Of a stretch of 64,000 nt of DNA, positions 32,358 through 44,839 are shown piece after piece. The position numbers were made by a program, and so were the translations under genes. The notes beneath the pieces are model-generated. The model had not been told where the DNA came from. It did no database searches and saw only the letters and a list, made by a program, of their open reading frames with translations. This DNA comes from Falciphora oryzae (taxonomy: Eukaryota > Ascomycota > Sordariomycetes > Magnaporthales > Magnaporthaceae). Numbering within the stretch: position 1 is the first letter of the stretch; each line of letters begins with the position of its first letter. Location of the stretch: positions 1,360,257 to 1,424,256 of the forward strand of contig JNVV01000002.1 in NCBI GenBank assembly GCA_000733355.1, written 5' to 3'.

Positions 32358-33361
32358 ACGCTCCGCGGAGTTTGGACCTTGCCTCGGGGCTGTCCTGATC
32401 TGTGACGGTTCGTTCGCACGCTCTAGACGCGGTGCGCTCTCAAGGTATTCGCGAGTTCGTGTCGGACCCGGCGCAGTGGCCGAAAGACTACCCTGACCCC
32501 CGGCACGCCATGCTGGGGCGCGCTTGACCAGGTCGGGAATGAAAGTCCGGCAGCTTGCGACAAGGTGGTTGTGGGTGGAGGCGGATTTGGCTATTATTAT
32601 CTTGTTTAACGACGGGCACCAGGTCGCTGTTCAAGCTTCGCAAAGGACGCTACTTAGCTGGAGGCTTGCCCGGCTAGTGCCCTCCCTGCAACTAATAATC
32701 ACTGGCGGCAGTAGAATATGATCTCGACCAGAGGCAGCAGGAAACATGAGATTTGACTCTGGACTTGTGCAGTATTTTGTTCCCTGCGTTCCGTTTCCAT
32801 GCTCTGACAGGATGGCCATCAATCGAATTCTCTGCAGGCAGCGCCAGCATCGACATCCAATGCATACCGACAGGGCGACCAGTAGGATTCGAGAGTTCGC
32901 CTGTTGGTTGGACGGTCACATCGAGAGAAGCTCTGGCATGTGCGGCTCCCGCCCATACCCACTCCGAGAGCTCGCCCGACAAGCTGCAGCCTTGATTGGC
33001 CGACCTGGATATGGTTTGTGACGGTAATTAAGTGAGTTGCCACCCCTCCTTCACGTCTGTGCCTAGCCGGGCACGTCGGGCTGGCACTTCTAGACACGCA
33101 CACGGGGGTGTCCTATGGTGGTTCTGACGAGCGTCAAGCGCCACTGGCTGCTCAGACTGTATCCTCCGCCCTGAGCCCCATGGTCAATCGCAACATACCG
33201 CGCCCCTCGCAGCCTTACTCGGCAAGATCGTAAGATGCTCCCGAACCCCCCGAACCTCCCAGAGGATGCCCACCTGTGTGCTCTTCTTATCCTACGCCCT
33301 CGTCCTCACGCATGCACTGGGCTAGTTGGGGCTGGACATGCTGTAAAAGCGACACCGCGAG
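32358..33361. other. Intergenic region, no gene seen
   Basis: 1.0 kb between the DUF7707 and RBR genes. Unconserved short frames only. Confidence 0.45.
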
Positions 33362-35384
33362 ATGCGCGGTAAACGAACCAAGAACCAGCGGCCGACTCGG
33401 CTCTTCGGCCGGTTTCTCTTCGGGTTAAGAGCTCGGACTAGCCAGTCGAGTCTCGCCGCCGAGGCCGCGGAGCCGAAGCTCCCACGTTTCAGACTGGAGC
33501 TGAAGGACCTCGACCACATTCGCAGCAGCTTCACGCTCTCGGTCGGCCCCAGTGGCTGCCGTCTGTCCAGGATAGAGTCAATAATACGCAGCACCGGCCG
33601 GTTCCGCATAGACGACGACGAGCGATTGTTATTTTACAGTGACGCGGGAACCCCACCGCTTCCGGTCGACAGCCGCCTAGCCCATACCTCGACCCTATAC
33701 TACCGTGTGGGTGGCAGATCCACCGTTGCAGAGGGACCGCGCATCAGCTGGGAGGGAGATCGTAACTCTGCTCCCCGGCCAGGACTGCTCGAAGGAGCCC
33801 TTCTGCAGGCCATCAAAAAGGGCAAGCCCGTCAGGGAGCTGAGGGAGGATATCGCGCGTGCCCTGATGGTAGACGATCCAAATCGCATTGTGTTGATCGC
33901 ACGGGGCGGCCTCCGAGAAGGTCCAGGTAACCATCCCCTTTCCTTCCTTCCCCCCTCCCTCTTCCCTCCTTGTTTCCCTTTTTAGCCCTTTTTTTTTGCC
34001 ACCCTCCCTTCCCTTTCCCGTCTGTTATTTTGATCATCAAGGGTATCAATAATAATAATAATACCGAAGACCACTTATTTCTAACCTGTAAACAATCCGT
34101 CAAGTCGAGGGCAATGACTGGGATACTTCGCAGGTTGGTTCGGCCTGGCTCGTTCGTCGCTTCGGAGTTGATGTGTCGAAGCGACGTCACTATCTCGTGG
34201 TAAGGGGTATACGCCGGGAGTACCTCTATCACCCACCTTTGAGTCTTGGCCGGCAGAGCGATCAGCATGGCTTGTATGACGGTCTGGCAGCCGCCTCGGT
34301 GCGTGTTCACGAGGTCCGCAACTGGTTGCATTCTCGCATTATTGGCGGCCAGAATCGGGCCCTAGGGCTGCAAGGGGAGGGCATCGATTCCGCAAGGCGC
34401 GCCATCCTGCTCCTTGGAGAGAGCCACGGCAGAGGGCGAGACCTACGCCGAGCCGATTTGGTTGCCCTCGGCGCCAACGCCATCGAGTTTCGCGTCCCCC
34501 TCGAAGTAGCAGAAGCCCATTCAGCCCAGGATGCCTGGCTACTACGGCCGAGCGAGGAGTGTACCGTGTGCGGCGGCGAGAAGACGATTGCCGATATACC
34601 GCTAAGAATCACCACAGGATGCGACCACGGACGACCCGGAATCTGCAAGGATTGCTTACAGCATTGGATCGAGTCGAGCCTCTCAGATATGGCATGGGAC
34701 CGGCTTCGCTGCCCCGAGTGCCCCCAGCTACTCAACCACGCCGACGTGAGGCGGTGGGCGTCCGAGCCTGTTTTTGCCCGCTACGACGGCCTGTCCCTTC
34801 GCGCCGCTCTCGGAGAAATACGGCAATTCCGCTGGTGCCTTGCGGGCTGCGGGTCCGGTCAGATCCATGTCTCGCGGCCAAGGTCGTCTTCGTCATCGTG
34901 CAAACCCGAGATCTTCAAGTGCCATTCCTGCCATGCTCGCCAGTGCACTGTTCATGACATCCCCTGGCATCGCGGGGAGACGTGCGTCGCTTTTGACCTC
35001 CGGAGTCGCCAGCGGCTGCGAAATGACCAGAAGACACGAGAGGCTGTTTCAAAAATGGCCAAAGCCTGTCCGGGCTGTCTCCGTGACGTTTATAAGCATT
35101 CGGGATGTAATCACATCACGTGCCTATGTGGCCATGAGTGGTGCTATTTGTGTTTCGCGCCATATGTGCGCGACGGCGTGGGGTTTTTGAGATGTCGGCA
35201 TGAGCCCCTGTGTCCCGAGCGCGATCCCCTGGCCGAGATGCCGCCGCCGCCGATCCGCCCGCGCCGTTTCGAAAACGTCTTTGTCGGAGCCGGACAGCCG
35301 CACTTTTTTGCTCCGCCTCCAGGTGCTGTCCATCTTGGACAAGCCCATTTCTTAGACGACCACCAGGCACTGCCTTTCCGCTAG
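33362..35384 (+). CDS. RBR (RING-IBR-RING) E3 ubiquitin ligase
   Basis: E3 ligase of the RBR class, which passes ubiquitin through a thioester on a RING2 cysteine. Exons 33362-33926 and 34105-35384 give 614 residues. The 178-nt intron has branch CTAAC and acceptor TCAAG, giving GPVEGNDWDTSQVG across the junction. Residues 1-330 carry no domain I recognise. RING1 starts near 340 (CTVCGGEKT, CDHGRPGICKDC, CPEC), the IBR has CLAGCGSG, FKCHSCHARQC and HRGETC, and RING2 has CPGCLRDVYKHSGCNHITC then CGHEWCYLC. The Cys in SGCNHITC occupies the catalytic position known in parkin/HHARI. The C-terminal tail is proline-rich. Ascomycetes carry many such RBR genes, so the substrate is unknown. Confidence 0.88.
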
Positions 35385-36457
35385 CTCGCCCCTGTACCCC
35401 GAGCGCGCTACGAAGAGAGCAGCACCAGGGATTCAACTGGCTGGTGTTCATGGACGACCCCACATACGAGGATGCCAGGATAGACACCGACGACGAAGTT
35501 TCGCGCCAAAAGCGGAAGGGCCAGTACCCAGACAGCCTGACTGTACGCCTCCCTGCTCGCGCCCAAAGTTTGAACGTTCTGCGAGTCCCCAGGAATCAAG
35601 CAGCCATCCTGGTACATCGAAGACTCCCAACCCTTCAAGTTCGCAGACCGGCCGCCCAGAGACCATCCCCTCAAGTGCCATTGGACGGCGGAGTGCAGAT
35701 CTTTCCTCTCAGCCAACCACGTATTTTTATCAAGGATAAATTCAGGGGTTCTTTTCCTATTTCAACCACCCTTTTCCCCGCCGTCTAACGGCACTCAAGG
35801 GGACGGGTGAGTTGCACGGGTCGTAAGTGGAACTGACGTCACATGCATTTAATCACGCGCCTCGCAGCGGTGGAGCTTGCCGTCTCGGCTCAAGGTCCCG
35901 TAGAATTGGCATAGGGGTGAGGGGCAGCCCAGACGGGCCCATCCAACTGCAACGACGAGCCCTGGTCCCTGCGAACGTGGAAGAACCACAGGACGGGGTC
36001 AATTCGGCCGCGACGTTTTCTTTATCTGTTGTGTGACCTTTTTTTGTTCCTTCATGTAGTCTTTTATCACAATCGATAGATTAGCTGATCCCGGAAACAG
36101 ATGGAATCCAGTCGACGATTGACCCTCAGCCACCCCTTTATGCATCTATCCCCCGAGCCCTCCCTCCTACTGTCACCTAACATCTACCTTAGCACTACCC
36201 TCCCTACCTAGGTACCCCTCTGCTCCTCGATTGAACCGAACAAATATCGCAACTTGTGGACTCTCGCCCAGCCCGGACGGCAGATAGCGGCAAAGACAAC
36301 CAGCACCCTAGCGGCCGCGGTGTCCCCTGTCTTCGGCTGCTGGCGCCCCAACAAATCTCGCTTGTCCGACCAAGCTTTCCAGCTGTTTGTGCCGCACGGG
36401 TTTCGTCCGAACAAAGAAACACGTCACATGCCACTGTTCAACAACCGCTCCCACACG
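35385..36457. promoter_or_regulatory. Intergenic region with TACCTAGGTA palindrome
   Basis: 1.07 kb between the RBR gene and choline kinase. A 10-bp perfect palindrome TACCTAGGTA lies at 36205-36214, within a C/T-rich leader about 240 bp before the choline kinase start. Nothing coding is supported. Confidence 0.45.
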
Positions 36458-39400
36458 ATGTCGAACCCAACATCGCCGGCGCTGGGACAGCCGAGGAAGT
36501 CTGCTCTCAAGAACGATGATGACCCCGAAAGGTCACCTTTGAGCGGAGCTGTCAAAGGTTTGTCTGCCTTTATCTGAACCCCTAGTCTCCAGTCTCGCTC
36601 TCCCGGTCGTTGCGTTTAATCTCGAGCCCTCGTGGCTTGACCGCAGGCCAGCCACGGATCCCACCACGCAACACCCAGACAAGCGAGACTAGCACAGGGG
36701 TGCTTTTATCTGGGAATTTTACGGTGTATTTTCCCAGACCGAGTTGCACATGCGGCAGTTCGGCCGAACGTCCGGCCGCTGCCTAAAAAGGGAGCGGCGC
36801 CGCGCTTATTGGGGTACAAGGGCGGTCACAAGACCAGCAGGGTGCGCAAGCGGTGGGATCACGGCCCTGTTTGCTGTCAGGTCGCATAGAGCCTATCTGC
36901 GTGCCTTCCATCTTGTCCTGTTATATATCTGCTGCAACGCCCAAGGATCGGACGAGCGTGTGGTGTCGTCTGTTTTGAGAGCCGCCAACCTATGCTGACC
37001 AACACGTCCCCTTGCCCTCTAGCTGTTCAAATTGCCGAGCCAGAGGCCATGTCGCAGCCTGTGGCCCAGTCTCCGGAGGACGGGTCAAGTAGGAAGCAGC
37101 ACACCGCCGGGCGCACGAGGAGACTGAGCGGTCGTCTGCCTGCAACCTCGCCACGGACCTTGTTCAACCATGGCGGGGTCGAGGTTCCCAACAGCACGGC
37201 CAGCTCCACCGCATCTCCGATACAAACACCCGACGAAGCAGGCCGGCACGGAAGCCAACAGCAGCAGGGTCACCACTCACACCACAGCCACAACCATAAC
37301 CACCACCATGGCCACCGCATCGACAGGGCCGGCCAAAAACTGATCGCGCAGGTGGCTGAGTGGCTACAAAGCGAGAAGGACAAAAAGGCCGCCAGGAAGA
37401 AGAAGAAGAGGGCTACCGGGCGCCGCAAGTCCAAGTCTCCTCCCAGTAAGGCCGACGGGGACAGCGCACCGACGACGCCCGTGTCGAGCCGTCGCCCAAG
37501 GGCAAGTTCCATCGACTCCCAGTCCAGCGAGGTCTCGCTGGACCGCCTGCAGCGCATCGTCGACGAGAGCATGGCCGCTCTGGGACTCGAGCCTGTTGCC
37601 GTGACCTCCGGACAGCAGCGGCTGGGCAGGAACCACTCTGGGCGCTTCAAGAAGAGCAGGTCGTCGCTCCAGCTCTCCCGGACCGCCTCCTCGGATACGG
37701 ACTATGTCGATGGCGATGTTCTCGTCCCTAGTTGTGAGGCTGTCTTGGACAACTCAAAGACACTGAGTTACTCGGGCGGCAAGCCGGGGTCCGCCTCGGA
37801 GGAGCCAACGACCCCAGTCGTTGGCGGGTTGGCGCAGTCGAGACGCGAGGAGAGCAGGCAGGCCTGGCTTGTTTTCAAGGGCGAGATCATCCGACTGGCG
37901 CACACCCTGAGGCTCAAGGGCTGGCGGCGCGTGCCCCTGGACAGCGGCGACCAGGTGGGCGTCGAGAGGCTCAGTGGCGCCCTGACCAACGCTGTCTATG
38001 TTGTCTCGCCACCCACCGACGTTGTGGCGGCGGCGGCATCCGAGGGGCGTAAGGTGCCGCCCAAGCTGCTGCTGCGCATTTACGGCCCCAACGTTGAGCA
38101 GCTGATCGACCGAGAGAAGGAGCTTGCGGTGCTCCAGCGGCTGGCGCGAAAGAAGATTGGCCCCCGCCTGCTGGGCACATTCACCAACGGCCGGTTCGAG
38201 CAGTACCTCAACGCCACCACTCTCACGCCCCCGAACCTGCGCGAGCCCGAGACGTCGCGCATGATTGCCAAGCGGATGCGCGAGCTTCACGACGGTATCG
38301 AGCTATTGGAACAGGAGCTCGGCGATGGACCCAACGTATGGGTTAACTGGGATAACTGGCTTGACACAGTCGAGAGGACCGTCACGTTTTTGGACCGCAA
38401 GGTGGTCGCCGGGGGAGACGCGGCTCGGACCGGGTTCGTGTGTGGTGTCGAGTGGCCCGTCTTCAGGGGCTTTGTTGACCGCTACCGAACGCACCTCAAC
38501 GAATACTACGGCCACCCCAAGAAAATTCGCGAGAAACTTGTGTTTGCACACAATGACGTAAGTGAGAGGTGCTTTGTATCCTCTCTCAGACGTCGCCCGG
38601 GTCTAAAAATACTAACCCGGGTCTAACAACGCGCAGACCCAATATGGGAACATCCTCCGCATCCGACCCGATGACGAAAAATCCCCGCTTTTGCAGCCGG
38701 CCAACGAGCACAAGCAGTTGGTGGTAATTGACTTCGAGTATGCGGCCGCGAACCCGCCAGGGCTAGAGTTCGCCAACCACTTCACCGAGTGGGCGTACAA
38801 CTATCACGACGCCGTGGCGCCCTTCGCCTGCAACACTGCCATGTACCCAACGGTGGAGCAACAGCGGCGGTTCGTGCGCGCCTACGTAGACCACCGAGGC
38901 GGGGCGTCGTCGTCGCGCGTGACCACCCCAGTGGTAGGTCCTGCGTTGACCCCACCGTTTATGGTGGGTGCGCTGCAGCACTCGAATACCTCGTCCAGCT
39001 CCATCGTCGAGTTCATGCTCGATGCCAGAGTACCACCCGGCGGTTGGAAGGAGGAGGAGAAGCGCCGCGAGGAGGCAGCCGATGTGCAAGTGCGCGCACT
39101 ACTCGAGGAGACGCGCCTGTGGAGGCCGGCCAACAGTGCTCAGTGGGTCGCCTGGGGTATCGTGCAGGCTAAGCTGCCTGACTTGGCCGAGGAGGTCGCG
39201 CGAGAAAAAAATGAGAAGGGAGAAAAAGAGGCCAAGATGCAAAGAGAAATGAAGGCACAAGACGGAACAGCTGTCGCCGGCGGTGGGGCCGCTGACGTTT
39301 TTCCCGCTGTCGAAGCTGCCACTACCTCGGTCTCCGGCGGAGAAGTCACCAGCGCTGCTGAAGCTGCGGCCGCCGAAGTTGCGACCGCCGTTACGGCACG

Positions 39401-39557
39401 AGAGGAGGACGCGGGCGAGGGTGACGAGTTCGACTACCTCGCCTACACTCGTGATCGTGCTCTCTTCTTCCTGGGCGACTGCGTTCTGATGGGGCTCGTG
39501 AGGCTGGAGGACCTTCCCGAGGGGGTGAGAGCGCAGCTGAAGTTTGTGGATTACTGA
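36458..39557 (+). CDS. Choline/ethanolamine kinase with long extensions
   Basis: Phosphorylates choline (or ethanolamine) in the first step of the Kennedy pathway to phosphatidylcholine or -ethanolamine. Exons 36458-36557, 37023-38557 and 38637-39557 give 851 residues, far longer than yeast Cki1 (582). The first 33 residues sit before an unusually long 465-nt intron. Residues to about 275 are disordered, with a histidine-rich run (HHSHHSHNHNHHHGH) and a KKAARKKKKR basic tract. The kinase part has RRVPLDSGDQVGVERLSGALTNAVY, LLLRIYG, then VFAHNDTQYGNILRI (catalytic Asp of the Brenner motif, at the exon 2/3 junction) and VVIDFEYAAANPPGLEFANHF. An Ala/Glu-rich insert precedes the final DYLAYTRDRALFFLGDC. 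Substrate preference cannot be read. Confidence 0.9.
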
Positions 39558-39873
39558 CCTGTCGGTCAGTCTGCTCTATTATTGCTTTTGGCACCTCGAT
39601 TGTATGGACCTTTTGGATCATGGAAACTAGACCGAGTAGATAGCAGCATCAGCAGCAGCAGTAGTAGTACATGAATGATGAGAGGAAAGATATATACAGT
39701 ATATACACCCCCGAGTGGATGTGCAGGGGCGCCAGGTAAATGCTTTTTGTTTGCTTTGTATAGTCGTCTTCAACATTGCTGTGATTCTCTCTCATTTTTT
39801 CCTTTTCTTTTCTTTTGATTTCCCTCTGCCGAGGGTGGGGTTGATTTGCGCGCACTACACCAGAGCGGCACAA
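39558..39873. other. Convergent 3' flanks of choline kinase and SCO1
   Basis: 316 bp with a short AGC/AGT trinucleotide run near 39,643-39,668; otherwise nothing seen. Confidence 0.5.
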
Positions 39874-40883
39874 TCATGACCTGAGCTCGCCCTTGTACTC
39901 CTTTATGTGATCGACAATGATCTTGGCGGCCTGCTCCGGCGAGTGCTGCCTTCCGAGGGCCTCGACGAAATCGCCCTGGGGGTCCATCAGGTAGAAGTAT
40001 ATGCTATGATCGACCAGGTAGTCCTGGCCGGACTTGACGTCGGTCGGGGTGCTGAAGTAGACGCGGTAGGCCTTGCACATGGCCTTGATCTGGTCGTAGG
40101 TGCCCGTCAGGCCGACGAAACCCTCGTGGAACTCGGCTAGGTAGTCCTTGAGGACCTTAGGGGTGTCGCGGGCCGGGTCGCAGGTGACGAAGACGGGGAC
40201 GAGGGCGCCGGGTCTGGCGGCCTGGACCAGGTCGAACATGGCGGCCATCTTGTCGAGCTCCTCAGGGCAGATGTCCGGGCAGTGCGAGAAGCCAAAGTAG
40301 ACGAGCGAGTAGCGGCCGCGCAGGTCGGCCGAGGAGAAGGGGCAGCCGTGCTGGTCGGTCAGGGTAAAATCGCCGCCGATCTTGGGCTTGCCGACGCCCT
40401 TGGTCGACTCGGCGATGCGCTTCTTGCGCATGCGCTCCTTCTCGTGGTCAAAGTACCAGACCAGGCCGCCGGCGGTGATGACGAAGAGGAGCCCTGCCTT
40501 CCAGGAAAAAGGCTGTTTTTGAGGGGTTGGTTGGTTGCGTGTCAGCTGGATAGCCGTTCGGGTATGCGCCGGGGGAGTATGAAAGGGGCAAAGAAGAGGA
40601 AGGGTTATGGATTCCAAATTACCCCGCTGCGATATCTGCTCTTGGCCTCCTCGACAGTCTTGAACCCCCTCCTGTCACCAGTGGGTTGCCTCAGTTGGGG
40701 AGTGAGTCTGGCTGGCGCAAGGGTGGGACGGCGGGGAGCGGCGGCGCGGAGGTGGTTGCTGGTCCGGGCGGAGCTGGTCGTCGTGGCGGAGGAGGCTAGG
40801 CGGCGGGCCTGTTGCCCCGAGCCATTGAGAAGCAGCGAGTCCAAGCCGGACCGCAGGGATAGGTTTCCTAGCGAGCGGCTCAT
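39874..40883 (-). CDS. SCO1: SCO1-type mitochondrial copper chaperone
   Basis: Inner-membrane copper chaperone that delivers copper to the CuA site of cytochrome c oxidase subunit 2. Minus-strand exons 40883-40623 and 40512-39874 give 299 residues (yeast Sco1 has 295). The first exon is an Arg/Ser/Ala-rich mitochondrial presequence (MSRSLGNLSLRSGLDSLL). One membrane segment spans about 92-108 (AGLLFVITAGGLVWYF). The thioredoxin-like domain begins GGDFTLTDQHG; copper ligands are present: Cys165 and Cys169 in SHCPDIC and His256 in LVDHSIYFY. The intron is 110 nt. The gene is divergent from SPP1 with about 405 bp between starts. Confidence 0.95.
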
Positions 40884-41288
40884 TATCTTCTTGTTTCGGT
40901 GCTTCCTCTGGGCTACCCAGGTATTTTGTGTATAGCTGGTGATCGATTTCGATTTGGTGATTGAGAAGCTCAAGTTGCGACGACGAGAGAAAACGAAGAT
41001 TTCAAAAAAAGAACCCCAAGACGTCACACCACCCCGATGCGCTCGTTGCGGGACGGAGCTATGACCACCTATGTGGGTCCACCCGACATGTCGTCGGAAC
41101 GAAGGCAAAAGGGATGCTATCCATATAGCGATGCAATCGACCACCAAGGGAGGTCAAGGAACGGCTGGGCCTTTTACTTTGCTACCTCTGGGTCGACACC
41201 TTGGTAGGGGGTTGTTTGGTGTTCCAATAACTATAACAACATTTAATGTGTCGCAATTTGTATTTCTAGTCTGCCTGCAGCATTTTAT
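40884..41288. promoter_or_regulatory. Divergent promoter of SCO1 and SPP1
   Basis: 405 bp between start codons; no gene or clear motif seen. Confidence 0.5.
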
Positions 41289-43219
41289 ATGTCCTTTTCA
41301 GATGCGTATTTCTCGCCACAGCAGGTGGGTGGTGGAACCGAGAGCACAATGGCAACAGAAGCGGAAGCAGGGGGTGGTGCGGCTGCGAACGCAGACATGA
41401 TGGCCGACGCGGCGCCAGCAGCACCGACAGCAGGCAGCCCCGACTTGCCTGAGGAAGGCGCGCCTGGCCCCAGCGTCGGGGCAGGTGGCGAGCTAACCAC
41501 AGGTACGGACGATGCAGCAATCGCCGCGGCTGCTGGGCAAACACTACCGCCGCCCTCCAGCGCGGTTGGCGACAACACAACAGCATCAACAGCAATAGCA
41601 ACAACAGCAGCAGCCATGCCGACATCTGCCGCAAAAAAGAAAAAGAAGGGCACCGCCACCACCGTCAAGGCCCCGAAGCGCGCCGCTCCCAAGGGATCAA
41701 AGAGCGCCAAGAAAGGCGCCGCCGCTTCTGGGCCCAAGACGGGCGGCGGCAAGAAGCCCGCGGCCAAAAAGGAGGCCTGCGACAATGGCAGCGTCGATGC
41801 CGGCTCCGACGAGTCCGAGGGCGGCTCCGACGACGACTCCGAGTCGGACCACGGCCCGTATTGCCTGTGCCGCGGCCCGGACGACCACCGCTGGATGATC
41901 TCGTGCGAGGCATGTGAGGACTGGTTCCACGGCGAGTGCGTCAACGTCACCAAGGACGTCGGCGAGACCTTGATCCAGGCCTACATCTGTCCAAACTGCA
42001 CCGTCGACAGCCCCGCCGATGGCCGCCCCCGCCTCGTCACCCGCTACAAGAAGACGTGCGCACTCGAGGCCTGCCGCCAGCCCGCTCGCATCCTTGACCC
42101 CAAGGCCCCCAAGGCCCCCAAGGCCGCCGCCGCCGCTGCCCAGCAAAAGAAGGGTGGCTCCGCTATCCTCCACAGTGTCTTCTGCTCCCAGGAGCACTGC
42201 AATGTCTGGTGGGAGCAGCTGGTAGGCACCCTCCCCAGGAACGAGGGCGTCGACGGCAGGGGGCTCACCCAGTCCGAGTTCATGTCCCTGCTCGCCAGCT
42301 CCGGCAACCGCAAGCCTGCAGGTGACGGCGCGCCCGGCAGTGGCTGGTTTGTCGGGCAGAAGCCGTTTGGTGAGCTTCTTCTCTTCGTTAACACTATCTT
42401 TCATTACATACGACAGGATTCAAAGCAATCGCGCATCATATTCTGACATGGCATCATCTGCCGCTCTTACTCTGAACAGATGTATCCGCAGACTTTTGGG
42501 ACACGCATGACCCTAAGGACGTCTTGACCTCGGAGGAGGCTGACCTCCTTACCTTGTCGTCAGCCGAGCGCCGTGGCCTGGCCGAGGAGGTGGTCATGTG
42601 CCGCAAGATGCTGCAGCTGATGGAAATAGCAGCCGCCCAGCGCCGGGAGGCCATCACGTCTGGGCGCCTCGAATCCGACGGCTGCGGCTACGACACCGCT
42701 CTCGACACCGTCGGCGTGCAGGCCCAGTTCGCCGCCTTCCTCCGCTCGCCCGCCGGCGAGGCGGCCTTCAAGACCGGCAAGCTCGAAAGCGGCCCTTACG
42801 TCCCACCTCCTGTAGACGAGGCCGACGGCAGCGAGGAGGACGCAGCAGCCGCGGCGGCCACCGCGTTGCTGGCCTCCTCGTCCACCTCGTACCTGGGACC
42901 CTGGGAGCACCCGGCAAAGGTGGCAAAGACGTACATGTGCGAGCGGCGCCGGTGCAAGCCGCACACCAATTGGTACGCCATGCACACGCGCCACGTACAC
43001 TTCCTGCTTAAGGAGCTCGCCGCCGAGGCAAAGGTCAAGCTCGATATGGAGACGCGCGTGCGCAAGAACGCGGCCGTGCGCTTCTACCGCAGGCGGGTTG
43101 AGACGAGCTCCGTCACCCGGTTCGACAGCGACGACGACGAGGACAGCGGGGACGGGGCCGGGGGTAAAGACAGGTTGGGCAATGGCAAAGACGAGGACGA
43201 GGACATGGTGGACCAGTAG
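41289..43219 (+). CDS. SPP1: SPP1/CFP1-like PHD protein of the Set1 (COMPASS) complex
   Basis: COMPASS subunit that reads H3K4me3 and supports H3K4 methylation. Exons 41289-42369 and 42480-43219 give 606 residues. Residues 1-190 are Ala-rich and basic (AKKKKKGTATTVKAPKR), then an acidic run SDDDSESD leads into a PHD finger at about 190-240: YCLCRGPDDHRWMISCEAC, DWFHGEC, YICPNC, a full Cys4-His-Cys3 set. A second Cys cluster follows (CALEACRQPAR, FCSQEHCNVWWEQL). The C-terminal part has YMCERRRCKPHTNWYAMHTR and a helical region ending in an acidic tail DEDEDMVDQ, as in Spp1/CXXC1. A second ATG at 41349 (MATEAEAGG) is an equally plausible start. Confidence 0.88.
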
Positions 43220-44839
43220 GACCGACCGGGATGGTGGAGCGTGGTCAACTTGGATCGGTCAGATATTCTTCTTATATCCTGACTGGGTATCCCAAGCTAG
43301 CAGGCTTCTTAAAAGCTTTTAGTTTTGTTCTCGGCGTTGGGAGGATTCGTGTGACGGTATTGATAATTATTATTTAGGGGCACATCCACATCCATATTCC
43401 TTTATGGATAGATGCGCGCCCAAACTGCAGTCGAGTACTAGACACAGCCTGAATGTTTCCATAGGCCTATACCAGACTCGAGGATATGCCCACATCGAGG
43501 GAAACATTCCTTGGGCCGCAATGGGTCTGGGGCGGGCTCATCGTGACAATCGAGGCTGCCTTGGCCTGGACCAAGGTGCAATTCTCAAACGTTGTGCTAG
43601 GGAACCTACTCAATAAACACCTCCACTGGCACCTCGTGGATACCGCAGGTATACGACGAGCACCGAGGTAGATAGGTGAGAGAGGTAACAAGGTCTAGAA
43701 GCATGGTGCACGTTGCCGTCGAGGCTGGAGCCTTACCTACCGGCCTTTTTTTGTGTGTGTGTGGCGTAGTAAACGAACTCGGACTTGTTAGGTAGGCTCG
43801 TAGCGAATGATATCAGGGGAATCACAAGGGCAGGTCAGACACATATCAACAGCACAGCAGACGGAGCATGCACACAAGATTCCTCTCGGGTTCAAGAGGT
43901 TCTCAATTGATGGTTACGAGAGGCAATTTCGAGTCGTGTTGTGAGAGATGCAGGTAGGCGAATAAAAAGAGCCTGGGAGTAACGCATTGGATAGGTGTGT
44001 GGTAGAAGAAGCATGAAAAAAGAGGCAATAACTGTCTTCTTCTATCCTGTCGCCGACCCTCAGCGTACGCCACCGCCCATTCTAAACCAGAATTCCCAAA
44101 ACGCGGCCATGCGCCGACAAGAAGGTTAGGGAATAGCGAGTTTTGAAGGGGAAAGCAAGAAATGAAGAGAAACGGCCAAAGCCGAGGACAAGAAGAGGAT
44201 CAAAATGACACAGACAAATGTGTACAAATCTCAACAAGTAGCATAGTAAACGAAGAGAAAATGAAGATAGAAAAAGGCAAGAAAAGAAAGTCATTAGACG
44301 CCAGTCATTTGCCCCTCTTGCCCACGGTCATCAACGCCACGCCCCTTTTGAGGGAAAGAAAATGCTAGGTATGCAACTTAAAGAATTGCCAGCTCCTCGT
44401 AAGCAAAGCCTCATCAACTGCAGAGGCCAGCGTCAAGAAAAAGGAAAAGATAAGAAAGTGGTCTGCCAAGTTAGAGGCGAATAGAGATAGACATCGGGTC
44501 GTCCCTCCACAGGGACGACTTTGACTGGACGGAGAGTATATACCGCCGAGTAATTATGTCCGATCTTGTCCGTAGGGATTAGGGAGTGAGTGCCGAAAAT
44601 TAGCTCGTCAAAATGCCGAATAGACGTGTGGGTGTGATGGTAAGAAACTAAATGGATGGGGCAGCTGGGGTGGCTCTAGAAAACTGAAAGGCCAAGGTAG
44701 TCGGTAGTCGGTAAGACATCTGAAGCTGTGCCGTTGTGGAGCCATGGATGATTTGTCGAGTCGAGAGCTGCCTGTCGAGCACGAGACGCGGATCCCCAAG
44801 GGTGCGTCGCGCCATGTGCTGCCCTCAGCCGGGAGCGAG
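43220..44839. other. Convergent intergenic region, no gene seen
   Basis: 1.6 kb between the SPP1 stop and the stop of the minus-strand coiled-coil gene. Purine-rich between 44,150 and 44,300. Nothing coding is supported. Confidence 0.5.
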
